Positions 5,329 through 12,785 of a stretch of 12,785 bases of DNA are shown here, one piece after another. Under the pieces are notes generated by a model, which worked only from the letters and a program-made list of their open reading frames with translations, was not told the origin of the DNA and ran no database searches. The DNA lies in contig JACVQG010000007.1 in assembly GCA_015661045.1 (NCBI GenBank), positions 1 to 12,785 on the forward strand. Reading direction: 5' to 3'. Each line of letters starts with the position of its first letter. Positions within the stretch are counted from its first letter, which is position 1. This DNA comes from Dehalococcoidia bacterium. Its GTDB lineage: Bacteria > Chloroflexota > Dehalococcoidia > JACVQG01. The position numbers were made by a program, and so were the translations under genes.

Positions 5329-7686
5329 TTGTTCAAGATTAAAGCTCGAAAGGCTATTATTATACCCCTTCTACCCAGGAGGGATACCGTACTTTTCCCA
5401 CACATGATTTCCCAATTACTCGTGCGCCGTCCGGCCTCCATACGCGCTCTAGAGGAGGCATGGGGAAATCAGCAGCCCATCGCAATTGTCGCCAGAAAAG
5501 ATACCAGTATCGATGAAATAACCCTGGATAACCTCTTTCCTATTGGTTGCGAGGGTATCATTGCCAAGCTGTTAAGACTTCCTGACGGCGCTACAACTGC
5601 CTGGGTCCAGGGACAGCGCCGCCTCAAGCTGGCTGAGCTTATTCCAAGCGAATCATATTTTATGGTTAAAGCTTACCCTCTTGAGGAGAATACCGAAAAA
5701 CCCCTCCCCACGGAAGCTTTGATGCGGGCAGTCCTGGCGCTTTTTGAAAAATGTGTTAAGCTGTCTCCGAAACTTTCTGAAGAAGCCTACATTGCTGCTT
5801 TGAACATCGACCAGCCGGGATGGTTAGCTGACTTCATCGCCTCAAATGTAGAATTTACTCTACATCAGAGACAGGGAATCCTCGAATCACTGGATCCCCA
5901 CAAACGTTTAGAACAAATAAGTATATTCCTCGCTAAAGAGTTGGAAGTCCTGGAAATCCAGAGTAAAATAGATACGAAAGTACGGGAGGAAGTTGACAAG
6001 GGACAGAAGGAATTCTTCCTCCGTGAGCAGCTAAAGGCTATCCAGAGAGAATTGGGTGAGTCAGACCCGCTGACGCGAGAGATCAACGAGCTGAAAACTA
6101 AAATTGTCCAGGCGGGAATGCCGGAAACTGCCCAGAAAAAAGCTCAGGAGGAGGTTGAACGCCTTTCGACAATGCCCCAGGCATCCCCCGAGGTCTCTGT
6201 CGTCCGTACTTACCTCGACTGGCTTATCAACCTTCCCTGGAAAAAGACAACCGAAGATAACCTGGATATTAAACAGGCCAAACAGGTTTTAGGAAAGAAT
6301 CATTACGGACTTCCCAAGGTAAAAGAGCGTATCCTGGAATATATGGCAGTAAGGCAATTAGCAGGTAGTAAACTACGCAGTCCAATCATATGTTTTGTAG
6401 GGCCTCCCGGCGTCGGCAAGACAAGCCTGGGCAAATCTATCGCCCAGGCGTTAGGCAGGAAATTTGTACGTCTTAGTCTTGGCGGAATCCGGGATGAAGC
6501 TGAAATCCGCGGACACCGCCGCACCTATGTAGGCGCGCTGCCGGGACGGATTATCCAGACCATGCGCACCGCCGGAACCAATAACCCCGTCTTTATGCTT
6601 GATGAAATTGACAAAGTAGGCACCGATTTCCGGGGAGACCCGTCGGCAGCGCTCCTGGAAGTGCTCGACCCGGAACAAAACAACTCATTCAGCGACCACT
6701 ACCTGGATGTGCCCTATAATCTTTCCCAGGTACTTTTTATCACCACAGCTAATATTGTGGAACCGATTATTCCTGCATTGAAAGACCGCATGGAGATAAT
6801 CGAGCTACCCGGTTATATTGAAGAAGAGAAACTTCACATCGCCAAATTATTTCTGGTACCCAAGCAACTGGAGGAACACGGGCTTTCTTTGTCTCAGTTG
6901 AGGTTTTCTGATAGCTCCTTGAGGGTGCTTATCCGGGAGTATACCAGAGAAGCAGGTGTGCGCAATCTGGAAAGAGAAATTGGAGGCATCTGCCGGAAGG
7001 TAGCTAAAAAAGTGACCGAAGGTGACAAGGCCCATCATGAAATCACCACGCTATCCCTTGGTAAATACCTGGGGCCGCCAAAGTTTTTCTGGGGTACTGC
7101 TGAAGAAAAGAATGAAATTGGTGTGGCAACAGGCGTCGCCCGGACCGAAATGGGTGGTGATATTATCAGCATCGAAGTAACTCTGATGCCAGGGAAAGGC
7201 ACCTTACTCCTTACCGGACAACTGGGTGAGGTAATGCGCGAATCGGCCCAGGCAGCATTAAGTTTTGTTCGATCCCGGGCTTCAGGTCTGGGGGAATTTC
7301 CTTTTGATAAAACCGATATACACATTCATGTGCCTGCAGGCGCTGTCCCCAAAGACGGCCCTTCGGCAGGCGTCACGATTGCTACGGCTCTTTTCTCCGC
7401 GCTGACACGCCGCCCTGTGGATAAAGATGTAGCTATGACAGGAGAGATCACCTTACGGGGACGAGTTCTACCTGTAGGAGGGATCAAAGAGAAAGTTTTG
7501 GCTGCCCACCGGGCCGGTATAAAGACTTTTATTATGCCCCGAAAAAATGAGAGAGACTTGACTGAGGTCCCCAACCCGGTTAGAAGAGAGTTGACTTTTG
7601 TACTGGCCGACAACACTGAGGAGATACTGGCAAAAGCCATCGTAGTTGTTGATGTCCAGTCTCCGATTCCGGCAGGTGTCCGATGA
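5329..7686 (+). CDS. lon: ATP-dependent protease La (Lon)
   Basis: A cytoplasmic ATP-dependent serine protease that degrades misfolded and regulatory proteins. Domain order: substrate-binding LON domain ([15 protein letters not shown] near residue 12, to about 185), coiled middle, AAA+ module with Walker A GPPGVGKT (358-365), Walker B VFMLDEID (421-428), sensor 1 TTAN, then the protease domain with the Ser-Lys dyad S679 (PKDGPSAGV) and K722 ([11 protein letters not shown]). The TTG at 5329 has AGGAG six bases upstream, gives 785 aa, and puts S679/K722 exactly on E. coli Lon numbering. An in-frame ATG at 5260 would add 23 residues but lacks a ribosome binding site. The stop overlaps the cvpA start (ATGA). 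No sign of damage. Confidence 0.97.
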   Translation: MFKIKARKAIIIPLLPRRDTVLFPHMISQLLVRRPASIRALEEAWGNQQPIAIVARKDTSIDEITLDNLFPIGCEGIIAKLLRLPDGATTAWVQGQRRLKLAELIPSESYFMVKAYPLEENTEKPLPTEALMRAVLALFEKCVKLSPKLSEEAYIAALNIDQPGWLADFIASNVEFTLHQRQGILESLDPHKRLEQISIFLAKELEVLEIQSKIDTKVREEVDKGQKEFFLREQLKAIQRELGESDPLTREINELKTKIVQAGMPETAQKKAQEEVERLSTMPQASPEVSVVRTYLDWLINLPWKKTTEDNLDIKQAKQVLGKNHYGLPKVKERILEYMAVRQLAGSKLRSPIICFVGPPGVGKTSLGKSIAQALGRKFVRLSLGGIRDEAEIRGHRRTYVGALPGRIIQTMRTAGTNNPVFMLDEIDKVGTDFRGDPSAALLEVLDPEQNNSFSDHYLDVPYNLSQVLFITTANIVEPIIPALKDRMEIIELPGYIEEEKLHIAKLFLVPKQLEEHGLSLSQLRFSDSSLRVLIREYTREAGVRNLEREIGGICRKVAKKVTEGDKAHHEITTLSLGKYLGPPKFFWGTAEEKNEIGVATGVARTEMGGDIISIEVTLMPGKGTLLLTGQLGEVMRESAQAALSFVRSRASGLGEFPFDKTDIHIHVPAGAVPKDGPSAGVTIATALFSALTRRPVDKDVAMTGEITLRGRVLPVGGIKEKVLAAHRAGIKTFIMPRKNERDLTEVPNPVRRELTFVLADNTEEILAKAIVVVDVQSPIPAGVR

Positions 7687-8174
7687 ACTGGTTAGATTGG
7701 GTACTCATCGGCTTTCTGGCAATATCTGTGATATCCGGACTTAAGGAGGGGCTTGTAAAAACAGTTTTCGGAATCGCTGGAATGATAGTAGGAGTAATAC
7801 TTGCGAGCCGTTATTATACAATCCTCGCTCCGTACCTTCAATTTGTCCAGCAAGAAAACCTTTCTAAGATACTTGCGTTTATCATTATCACCGCTGTAGT
7901 TATAGTCATAGCTGGTATCCTCGGAACAATATTCAGAAAACTAATTTCCATGATAATGTTAGGTTGGCTGGATCGTCTTCTCGGAGCTGTATTAAGTCTA
8001 GCATTATGTGTATTATCCTTAGGTATTGGCCTTGCATTACTAACAAAATTCTCTTTCCTGGGTCTCGATCAAATAATAACTCAATCTAAAATAGCCTCCA
8101 TCCTTCTTAAAAGTTACCCTCTAATTAAAGGTCTTTTACCTTCGGATTTTAGCAACCTGGGGAATTTATTCTAA
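7683..8174 (+). CDS. CvpA family membrane protein
   Basis: A 163-aa protein with four hydrophobic helices (about 5-20, 24-43, 62-86 and 98-121) and the CvpA-type opening [22 protein letters not shown], shared with colicin V production proteins; the glycine-rich [15 protein letters not shown] region (19-33) is typical. CvpA proteins lie in the inner membrane and are tied to cell-envelope homeostasis in several bacteria; the direct activity is not known. The ATG overlaps the lon stop by 4 nt, with AGGTG inside the lon end as a ribosome binding site, so translation is coupled to lon. It is the last gene of the unit, followed about 75 bp later by a strong terminator. Confidence 0.9.
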   Translation: MNWLDWVLIGFLAISVISGLKEGLVKTVFGIAGMIVGVILASRYYTILAPYLQFVQQENLSKILAFIIITAVVIVIAGILGTIFRKLISMIMLGWLDRLLGAVLSLALCVLSLGIGLALLTKFSFLGLDQIITQSKIASILLKSYPLIKGLLPSDFSNLGNLF

Positions 8175-8248
8175 CGTAGAAACCAGGATTGAAGAAGATT
8201 GTGTCAGTAACTGAACTTTGAAAATCAGCCAATATAGATACGCAGAAT

Positions 8249-8283
8249 TACACCTCCCCGATGCATCGGGGAGGTGTAGTTTT
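8249..8283 (+). terminator. Rho-independent terminator, probably bidirectional, between converging operons
   Basis: A perfect 30-bp palindrome (TACACCTCCCCGATG, 8249-8263, and its complement, 8264-8278) followed by GTTTTATTT. It ends the yggT-lon-cvpA unit. The same stem lies downstream of the minus-strand ferredoxin gene and may stop that transcript too, though the T-run on that side is poor. The CCCGATG/CATCGGG core is similar to the hairpin at the rplT stop. Confidence 0.85.
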
Positions 8284-8343
8284 ATTTAGCCATTGTTCTT
8301 TTTATTCGGACTTCGTCAACGTTAAAGTCCGCCATGCTTGAAG

Positions 8344-9124
<781 letters not shown>

Positions 9125-9125
<1 letters not shown>

Positions 9126-9676
9126 TATTTAGCCTCCTTGCGATAAACTGAAATCATAGTGTCGCCGTGACGGCGCTCTTTAACAAGTCCAAGCTGGCCG
9201 TAAACCTGTCCAAAAGACACCCGTGATGAATGTGGTACTACTAAAATTGTACCGACATCCATCATATCCGATATAGCCAGTTCCGGTATAAATTCATCAG
9301 GTTTCGGTAAGGCATAAGGGGGATCCGCAAAAATAATATTATATTTATAATGTAGAAAGGTCAAGGCCCGTTTTACATTTGTACAATAAACATGGCCGTT
9401 GTCAGCAAACCCGGCCTTTTCCAAATTCTCCTTAATAATATCACAGCAACGTATATCCTGCTCTACAAAATCAGCCCACTCCGCACCCCGGCTAATTGCT
9501 TCAATCCCCAGCGCACCGGTACCTGCATAAATGTCTAAAACCCGCGACCAGTTATCAGTAATTGACTCCAGAATAGAAAAAATAGCGCCCCGTACCAAAT
9601 CCGTGGTAGGTCGAATATGGGACTTTAACGGGACTTTTAAATGTACACCCTTAGCTATTCCAGCTATAATTCTCAT
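9125..9676 (-). CDS. rsmD: 16S rRNA (guanine-N2)-methyltransferase RsmD
   Basis: RsmD methylates G966 (E. coli numbering) of 16S rRNA from S-adenosylmethionine during small-subunit assembly. From the chosen start the protein has 183 residues, the normal length, and opens with the family's MRIIAGIAKG. The SAM-binding motif VLDIYAGTGALGIEA is at 47-60 and the catalytic DPPY at 118-121. The frame stays open 32 codons further upstream (to 9772), but that extension lacks homology and covers a good promoter at 9710-9738, so the ATG at 9676 is preferred even though its ribosome binding site is weak. First gene of the rsmD-coaD-ferredoxin operon. Confidence 0.95.
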
Positions 9677-9709
9677 TCTACTCAAAGCCTGCAATCCAGC
9701 AGTGCGATA

Positions 9710-9738
9710 ATTGTAGCACGGGCTAGTTGATAGCGCAA
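9710..9738 (-). promoter_or_regulatory. Promoter of the rsmD-coaD-ferredoxin operon
   Basis: On the minus strand, TTGCGC (9738-9733), a 17-nt spacer and TACAAT (9715-9710). RNA would start near 9703, about 27 nt before the ATG at 9676. Confidence 0.6.
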
Positions 9739-9777
9739 GATGATGTAGATTGACAGAATTTTCCCCGTCCACACGGG

Positions 9778-9806
9778 TTGACTAATGCTTCCAGGTATGT
9801 TATATT
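9778..9806 (+). promoter_or_regulatory. Promoter of the infC-rpmI-rplT-pheS operon
   Basis: TTGACT (9778-9783), exactly 17 nt, TATATT (9801-9806). RNA would begin near 9813, so the leader before the proposed ATA start of infC is only about 33 nt. That is too short for the long L20-binding leader described for Bacillus infC. Confidence 0.75.
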
Positions 9807-9845
9807 CAGATTCGCAGTCAAGCGAAATGGGGGTATGCGTAGAAT

Positions 9846-10430
9846 ATAGTTAAAGAACTTCCAGTAAACCAAAAAATCAGGGCCAGGGAAGTCCTTGTCA
9901 TTAACGACAATGGCGACCGGTTGGGCGTAATGCCTACTCATCAGGCTATACAGATGGCGAAAGACCGTGGTCTTGACTTAATAGAAGTAGCGGCACAAGC
10001 TACTCCGCCTGTTTGCCGTATTTTAGATTACGGTAAATTTAAGTTCGAGGCAGAAAAAAAGGAGCGCCAGGCTCGAAAGGGTCAGCGTTCCAGTACCCTT
10101 CGGGAACTAAGAATCCGCCCGAAAATAAACGAACATGACCTGGAAGCTAAAAGCCGAATGGTTAAGCGGCTTTTAGATGAAGGGGATAAGGTGAGGGTCT
10201 CAGTAATATTCAGGGGTCGGGAAATTACCCATACTGAACTGGGTTGGAAGCTGCTTCAGAAGCTATCCCTGTTTATGAAGGATCTAGCCATGGTAGAAAA
10301 ACTACCTGCAATGGAAGGCAACATGTTAACTGTTATCTTCGCTCCCAATAAAAAACCTGCCGAGATAAAGCCCGTTGTAAAAGATACGCCATCAGAGATG
10401 GCTGTAAAAGAGATTGTTAAGGGAAGTTAA
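9846..10430 (+). CDS. infC: Translation initiation factor IF-3, proposed ATA start
   Basis: IF-3 binds the 30S subunit, blocks premature 50S joining and checks the start codon. From the proposed start the protein has 194 residues. It holds the N-domain with KIRAREVLVINDNG (10-23) and PPVCRILDYGKFKFE, a basic linker, the C-domain with LRELRIRPKINEHD and VSVIFRGREITH, and a longer acidic/lysine tail. The first in-frame standard start is a TTG at 9921, but the frame upstream still encodes conserved N-domain sequence. The only suitable codon before the in-frame stop (9840-9842) is ATA at 9846, which gives the same N-terminal length as B. subtilis IF-3, itself started at ATT. GGGGGT lies 11 nt upstream. 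The stop overlaps the rpmI start (TAATG). Confidence 0.93.
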   Translation: MVKELPVNQKIRAREVLVINDNGDRLGVMPTHQAIQMAKDRGLDLIEVAAQATPPVCRILDYGKFKFEAEKKERQARKGQRSSTLRELRIRPKINEHDLEAKSRMVKRLLDEGDKVRVSVIFRGREITHTELGWKLLQKLSLFMKDLAMVEKLPAMEGNMLTVIFAPNKKPAEIKPVVKDTPSEMAVKEIVKGS

Positions 10431-10633
10431 TGCCAAAGATTAAAACTCATAAAGGAGCCCAAAAGCGCTTCCACATAACCGGAACCGGTAAAATCCTGCG
10501 CACCAAGGGTATGAAAAGCCATTTCCGCCGCCGGAAATCTTCCCGTACCAAAGGGCAATTCGACGAGATGATTTCTCTAGATAAAACGGATGTGGGCCGG
10601 ATCAAACGAGCGTTGCCCTACGGAGTTCCCTGA
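10430..10633 (+). CDS. rpmI: Large-subunit ribosomal protein bL35
   Basis: A 67-aa bL35, a small basic protein of the 50S subunit. It begins MPKIKTHKGAQKRFHITGTGK, close to the family consensus, and continues with the Arg/Lys-rich SHFRRRKSSRTKGQ (about 30-43) and a short C-terminal helix ending in RIKRALPYG. Length is normal. The ATG shares its first base with the infC stop (TAATG), with GGAAG just upstream, so it is translationally coupled to infC. infC-rpmI-rplT is the common bacterial order. Confidence 0.96.
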   Translation: MPKIKTHKGAQKRFHITGTGKILRTKGMKSHFRRRKSSRTKGQFDEMISLDKTDVGRIKRALPYGVP

Positions 10634-10651
10634 AATAATAAGGAGGATACC

Positions 10652-11005
10652 TTGCCTCGAGCTAAAGGTGGAGTAAAAACACGCCGCCGCCATAATAGAG
10701 TTCTGGAGATGACGAAGGGCCACCATGGCAAGCGGCATTCCCTGTACCGCCGTGCCCATGAATCAATGATTCATGCCCTGAGCTACTCATATGCGCACCG
10801 CCATGAGCGGGCTGGCGACATGAGGAAACTATGGATAGCCCGAATCAATGCTGCCACCAGGGCAGCAGGAATGTCGTATAGCGTGTTTATGAACTGCTTG
10901 AAGAAGGCCAGTATAAATATCAATCGCAAAGTGCTGGCAGATATGGCCATCACCGACCCAACCGCTTTCTCACAGCTTGTAGCTACAGCTAAAGAGTCCC
11001 GATGA
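10652..11005 (+). CDS. rplT: Large-subunit ribosomal protein bL20
   Basis: A 117-aa bL20, which binds 23S rRNA early in 50S assembly and in many bacteria represses this operon. Consensus segments are [17 protein letters not shown] at the N-terminus, [38 protein letters not shown] sequence (here [20 protein letters not shown]) and [19 protein letters not shown]. The start is a TTG at 10652 with a perfect AAGGAGG five bases upstream; the encoded MPRAKGG leaves no doubt. The stop codon lies in the 2-nt loop of an 8-bp hairpin (10996-11013). Confidence 0.97.
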   Translation: MPRAKGGVKTRRRHNRVLEMTKGHHGKRHSLYRRAHESMIHALSYSYAHRHERAGDMRKLWIARINAATRAAGMSYSVFMNCLKKASININRKVLADMAITDPTAFSQLVATAKESR

Positions 11006-11013
11006 ATCGGGAC
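10996..11013 (+). promoter_or_regulatory. Hairpin spanning the rplT stop codon
   Basis: GTCCCGAT (10996-11003) pairs with ATCGGGAC (11006-11013), with the last bases of the rplT TGA in the loop. It is followed by AGTTTCTAG, too T-poor for an efficient terminator. It could act as a partial terminator or RNA-stability element between rplT and pheS, or be a short copy of the CCGAT/ATCGG repeat motif also seen near 346-357 and 8256-8271. Confidence 0.45.
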
Positions 11014-11033
11014 AGTTTCTAGAAAAAAGGCCT

Positions 11034-12104
11034 ATGTCCAGCCTACTAGATGCCCTCCAGAGTAAAGCCCTTGCCGAGTTGGCATCTATCGCCGACCTCA
11101 AGAATTTAGAGGATTGGCGTATTCTTTATTTAGGCAAAAAAAGCCAACTCAACCAGGCTCTGCGGAGTTTGTCCTCTTTATCCATTGAAGAACGCCGCCA
11201 GATGGGCGCCCAGGCTAATCAGCTAAAAGCGCTTCTGGAATCCAGCCTTGAGGATAAGAAAAAGACCCTACAGCAAGCGCAACTGACCGGGACCAAACAG
11301 GAGTATTTTGATATAACTCTACCCGGCCGTCCGTTGACACTGGGCCGGCTCCATCCGGTAACGCAGACCATCCGTGAAATCTGCTCTATTTTCTCAGGTC
11401 TCGGTTTCCAGGTTGTCGAGGGGCCGGAGGTCGAATGGGACTACTACAACTTCGAGTCTCTGAATATTCCTCCAGGCCACCCCGCACGCGATATGTGGTC
11501 AACTTTCTGGATGGATGTCTCACCTCGTTGGAGTGGGCCTGTATCTCAAGGACATCTGCCAGCTCAAGCATCGCCTATGCTGCTGCGCACCCACACTTCT
11601 CCCATGCAGACACGCGTTATGGAGAAGACCAAACCACCCGTGCGAGTGGTGATACCCGGAAAAGTCTATCGCTATGAGGCTACCGATGCCACCCACGAGT
11701 CCCAGTTCCACCAGGTAGAAGGGTTGGCTGTAGATGAGGGGATCACCTTAGCTGACCTCAAAGGAACCCTGTATGAGTTCGCCCGGCGGTTCTTCGGCTC
11801 CGATAGAAAGGCTCGCTTCCGCTGTGACTACTTTCCCTTTGTAGAGCCAGGCGTGGAGATGGCCATTGATTGCTGGGTATGCAAGGGGGCGGGATGCCGC
11901 TTGTGCGGACAATCAGGGTGGATAGAGATTCTGGGCGCTGGGATGGTACATCCCCACGTACTGGAGCGGGTGGGTTACGATTCCAGCAAGTACACTGGCT
12001 TTGCCTTCGGGATGGGGGTGGAGCGGATGCCCATGCTCAAGAATGGCATAGACGATATAAGGCATTTTTTCACCAACGATTTAAGGTTTTTAAGGCAGTT
12101 TTAA
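11034..12104 (+). CDS. pheS: Phenylalanyl-tRNA synthetase alpha subunit
   Basis: PheS carries the class II catalytic core of the (alpha-beta)2 enzyme that charges tRNA-Phe. The 356 residues comprise an N-terminal coiled coil that contacts tRNA (about 1-85), [20 protein letters not shown] (106-124), a somewhat long region at 158-180, [14 protein letters not shown] (183-196), motif 2 around 205-230, four cysteines (280, 283, 288, 291) before the conserved [14 protein letters not shown], and motif 3 [11 protein letters not shown] (322-332). It ends in the standard NDLRFLRQF. The ATG at 11034 has AAAGG just upstream. The stop overlaps the next gene's ATG (TAATG). Codons 329-347 occur again, diverged, at 12728-12785, so the 3' end may have been replaced. 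pheT is expected downstream but lies outside. Confidence 0.97.
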   Translation: MSSLLDALQSKALAELASIADLKNLEDWRILYLGKKSQLNQALRSLSSLSIEERRQMGAQANQLKALLESSLEDKKKTLQQAQLTGTKQEYFDITLPGRPLTLGRLHPVTQTIREICSIFSGLGFQVVEGPEVEWDYYNFESLNIPPGHPARDMWSTFWMDVSPRWSGPVSQGHLPAQASPMLLRTHTSPMQTRVMEKTKPPVRVVIPGKVYRYEATDATHESQFHQVEGLAVDEGITLADLKGTLYEFARRFFGSDRKARFRCDYFPFVEPGVEMAIDCWVCKGAGCRLCGQSGWIEILGAGMVHPHVLERVGYDSSKYTGFAFGMGVERMPMLKNGIDDIRHFFTNDLRFLRQF

Positions 12105-12424
12105 TGCCCATCGAAGAAAAATGGACAAACAGGTTAACACACGAAGACCGAGTAGAAGTTAGACTGGTTAAAGACAAAGCAGTAATAATCGATTTTTCTG
12201 TTCAGTATGTAGCTCAAATACACGGGAAGTGGTATCCTATTATTAGATTTGATACAGCTCATGGGAAACCCCATTTGGATATAAGTAAACCTGATGGCTC
12301 TTTTGAAAAGCGCAATTTCCTACACCCATATTTTGATTATCGGGATGCGTTTAATAAGGCAATAACCGAGGTTAATCAGAGATGGACTGAACTTCGACAA
12401 AGTTTCGAAAAGGAGGTGGGGTAG
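12104..12424 (+). CDS. Small soluble protein, possibly DUF7718-like; first gene of the post-pheS cassette
   Basis: A 106-aa soluble protein. A beta-rich first half (VEVRLVKDKAVIIDFSVQYV, then GKWYPIIRFDTAHGKPHLD at 41-59, with H53 and H57) is followed by PDGSFEKRNFLHP and a C-terminal helix (about 79-104). The RFDTAHGKPHLD stretch recalls proteins grouped as DUF7718; this is from memory and not checked. No function is known to me. The ATG at 12104 shares a base with the pheS stop (TAATG), with AAGG 8 nt upstream, so it is coupled to pheS. The frame is open back to 11870 inside pheS, but that part is a shadow. Two sampled 60-base stretches (12181-12300) are 35-38% GC, against about 52% in one pheS stretch (11461-11520), which suggests different ancestry. 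Confidence 0.75.
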   Translation: MPIEEKWTNRLTHEDRVEVRLVKDKAVIIDFSVQYVAQIHGKWYPIIRFDTAHGKPHLDISKPDGSFEKRNFLHPYFDYRDAFNKAITEVNQRWTELRQSFEKEVG

Positions 12425-12696
12425 TGGATAGGGAAGAACAGTTTCAGCGCAATAACGAGTTATTCCGCATCTTCATGCAGGAAGTGTTTGATAACCCATC
12501 TTTTAGCGTGGTGATCCCGCAGGACGCGGAGATAATCTTTTTGCCTGAGAATGATCCAGAGTTGAAAGAGGCCAATTTGGCTCTAGCTCAGGAAGGTGAA
12601 GCTCAGGGCAAGAAGGTGTTGCTAGTCAAAGTGAAGCTCGTGCCAGAGACAAAAACTGTTTATGTGCCTAAACTGGAACTGGTAAAGGCGAAATAA
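12424..12696 (+). CDS. Small acidic-lysine protein, possibly DUF5647-like; second gene of the post-pheS cassette
   Basis: A 90-aa soluble protein with an N-terminal amphipathic helix (about 3-23, QFQRNNELFRIFMQEVF), then IPQDAEIIFLPENDPELKEAN (31-51), a second helix rich in Ala/Glu (about 52-62), and two strands, KKVLLVKVKLVP and KTVYVPKLELV. The IP...AEIIFLPENDPEL pattern recalls the DUF5647 group; this is recollection, unverified. No catalytic motif is seen. The GTG at 12424 shares one base with the previous stop (TAGTG), and a full AAAGGAGGTG lies inside the upstream gene, so the two are translated as a pair. The small, coupled two-gene layout resembles toxin-antitoxin or partner-protein pairs, but nothing in the sequence proves that. 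Confidence 0.75.
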   Translation: MDREEQFQRNNELFRIFMQEVFDNPSFSVVIPQDAEIIFLPENDPELKEANLALAQEGEAQGKKVLLVKVKLVPETKTVYVPKLELVKAK

Positions 12697-12727
12697 TTAG
12701 CATATCATTAACCTCTTTTGCAGTGAG

Positions 12728-12785
12728 GTGGAACGGATGACCGTACTCAAGCATGGCATTGATGATATCAGGCATTTCTTCACCA
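12728..12785 (+). pseudogene. Second, diverged copy of the pheS 3' end (continues past window edge)
   Basis: These 58 bases align without gaps to pheS bases 12018-12075, with 9 mismatches (about 84% identity). The encoded piece reads [19 protein letters not shown] against [19 protein letters not shown] in pheS. Of the eight differing codons five are synonymous, so this copy was kept under protein-level selection in some pheS gene and is not a fresh duplication. Nothing upstream of GTG (12728) matches pheS well, so the rest of the gene is missing. Best read as the displaced original end of pheS, or as a cassette boundary. An ATG at 12737 with AGGTG upstream could allow translation, probably by chance. 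Confidence 0.8.

Noticed and set aside
8282..8335. 17-codon minus-strand frame after the ferredoxin gene (MADFNVDEVRIKRTMAK)
   Set aside because: It reads like protein but has no ribosome binding site. Its middle is also a 7-bp inverted repeat (CGGACTT/AAGTCCG), so it may be a small structured or remnant stretch. Too weak to call.
9677..9772. 32-codon N-terminal extension of rsmD
   Set aside because: RsmD proteins begin at MRIIAG, the extension has no family similarity, and it contains the promoter TTGCGC-17-TACAAT.
9813..9845. L20-binding leader or other riboswitch ahead of infC
   Set aside because: The predicted leader is only about 33 nt and shows no long-range structure.
9921..9923. TTG 9921 as the infC start
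   Set aside because: It would remove about 25 conserved residues of the IF-3 N-domain that are encoded in frame upstream.
11006..11033. T-box leader before pheS
   Set aside because: Only 28 nt separate rplT and pheS; there is no specifier loop or T-box sequence and no real terminator.
11870..12103. Upstream extension of the first cassette gene into pheS
   Set aside because: The region is fully used by the conserved C-terminal part of PheS in another frame; the ATG at 12104 gives a compact protein with stop/start overlap.
12104..12696. Firm call of a toxin-antitoxin system
   Set aside because: Only size and gene overlap suggest it; no known toxin fold, nuclease motif or DNA-binding antitoxin motif is visible.

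Overview
The window looks like a chromosomal housekeeping region of a bacterium from the Chloroflexota, most likely the Dehalococcoidia. That placement is an inference from gene content (YfhL-type ferredoxin beside coaD, an ArsA-type ATPase with an Hsp20-like tail, a stand-alone Lrp/AsnC effector domain, infC-rpmI-rplT-pheS) and from gaps filled with GC-rich palindromic repeats. I see no tRNA, rRNA, CRISPR array, transposase or integrase.

Layout. Bases 1-4835 are all on the minus strand: the start of an unrecognised small protein (cut by the window edge), an ArsA/GET3-family ATPase, a 77-aa RAM (Lrp ligand-binding) domain protein, gatA and gatC. These genes are separated by repeat-rich gaps, including a 772-bp gap (1721-2492) with several long perfect palindromes. 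A divergent promoter region at 4836-4940 then drives gatC leftward and a plus-strand unit rightward: a YggT membrane protein (apparently a leaderless message with a GTG start), lon and cvpA. That unit ends at a strong bidirectional terminator (8249-8283). Converging on it from the right is a minus-strand operon, rsmD-coaD-ferredoxin, with tightly coupled genes. From 9778 to the right end runs the plus-strand translation operon infC-rpmI-rplT-pheS.

Most start codons needed care. infC has no ATG/GTG/TTG that keeps its conserved N-terminus; the reading frame points to an ATA start at 9846, matching the non-canonical infC starts known in other bacteria. lon is best started at a TTG (5329), which gives a protein whose catalytic residues fall on E. 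coli Lon numbering. rsmD starts 32 codons inside its longest open frame.

The most unusual feature is at the right end. Right after pheS, and overlapping its stop codon, is a two-gene cassette of small soluble proteins (106 and 90 aa, coupled by a 1-nt overlap, the first one AT-rich). It is followed by a second, diverged copy of the pheS 3' end (12728-12785 against 12018-12075, 49 of 58 bases identical, most codon differences synonymous). This looks like a cassette that entered the 3' end of pheS and restored the gene with its own version of the C-terminal codons, leaving the old end as a remnant next to whatever follows (pheT would be expected). No mobility gene is visible.
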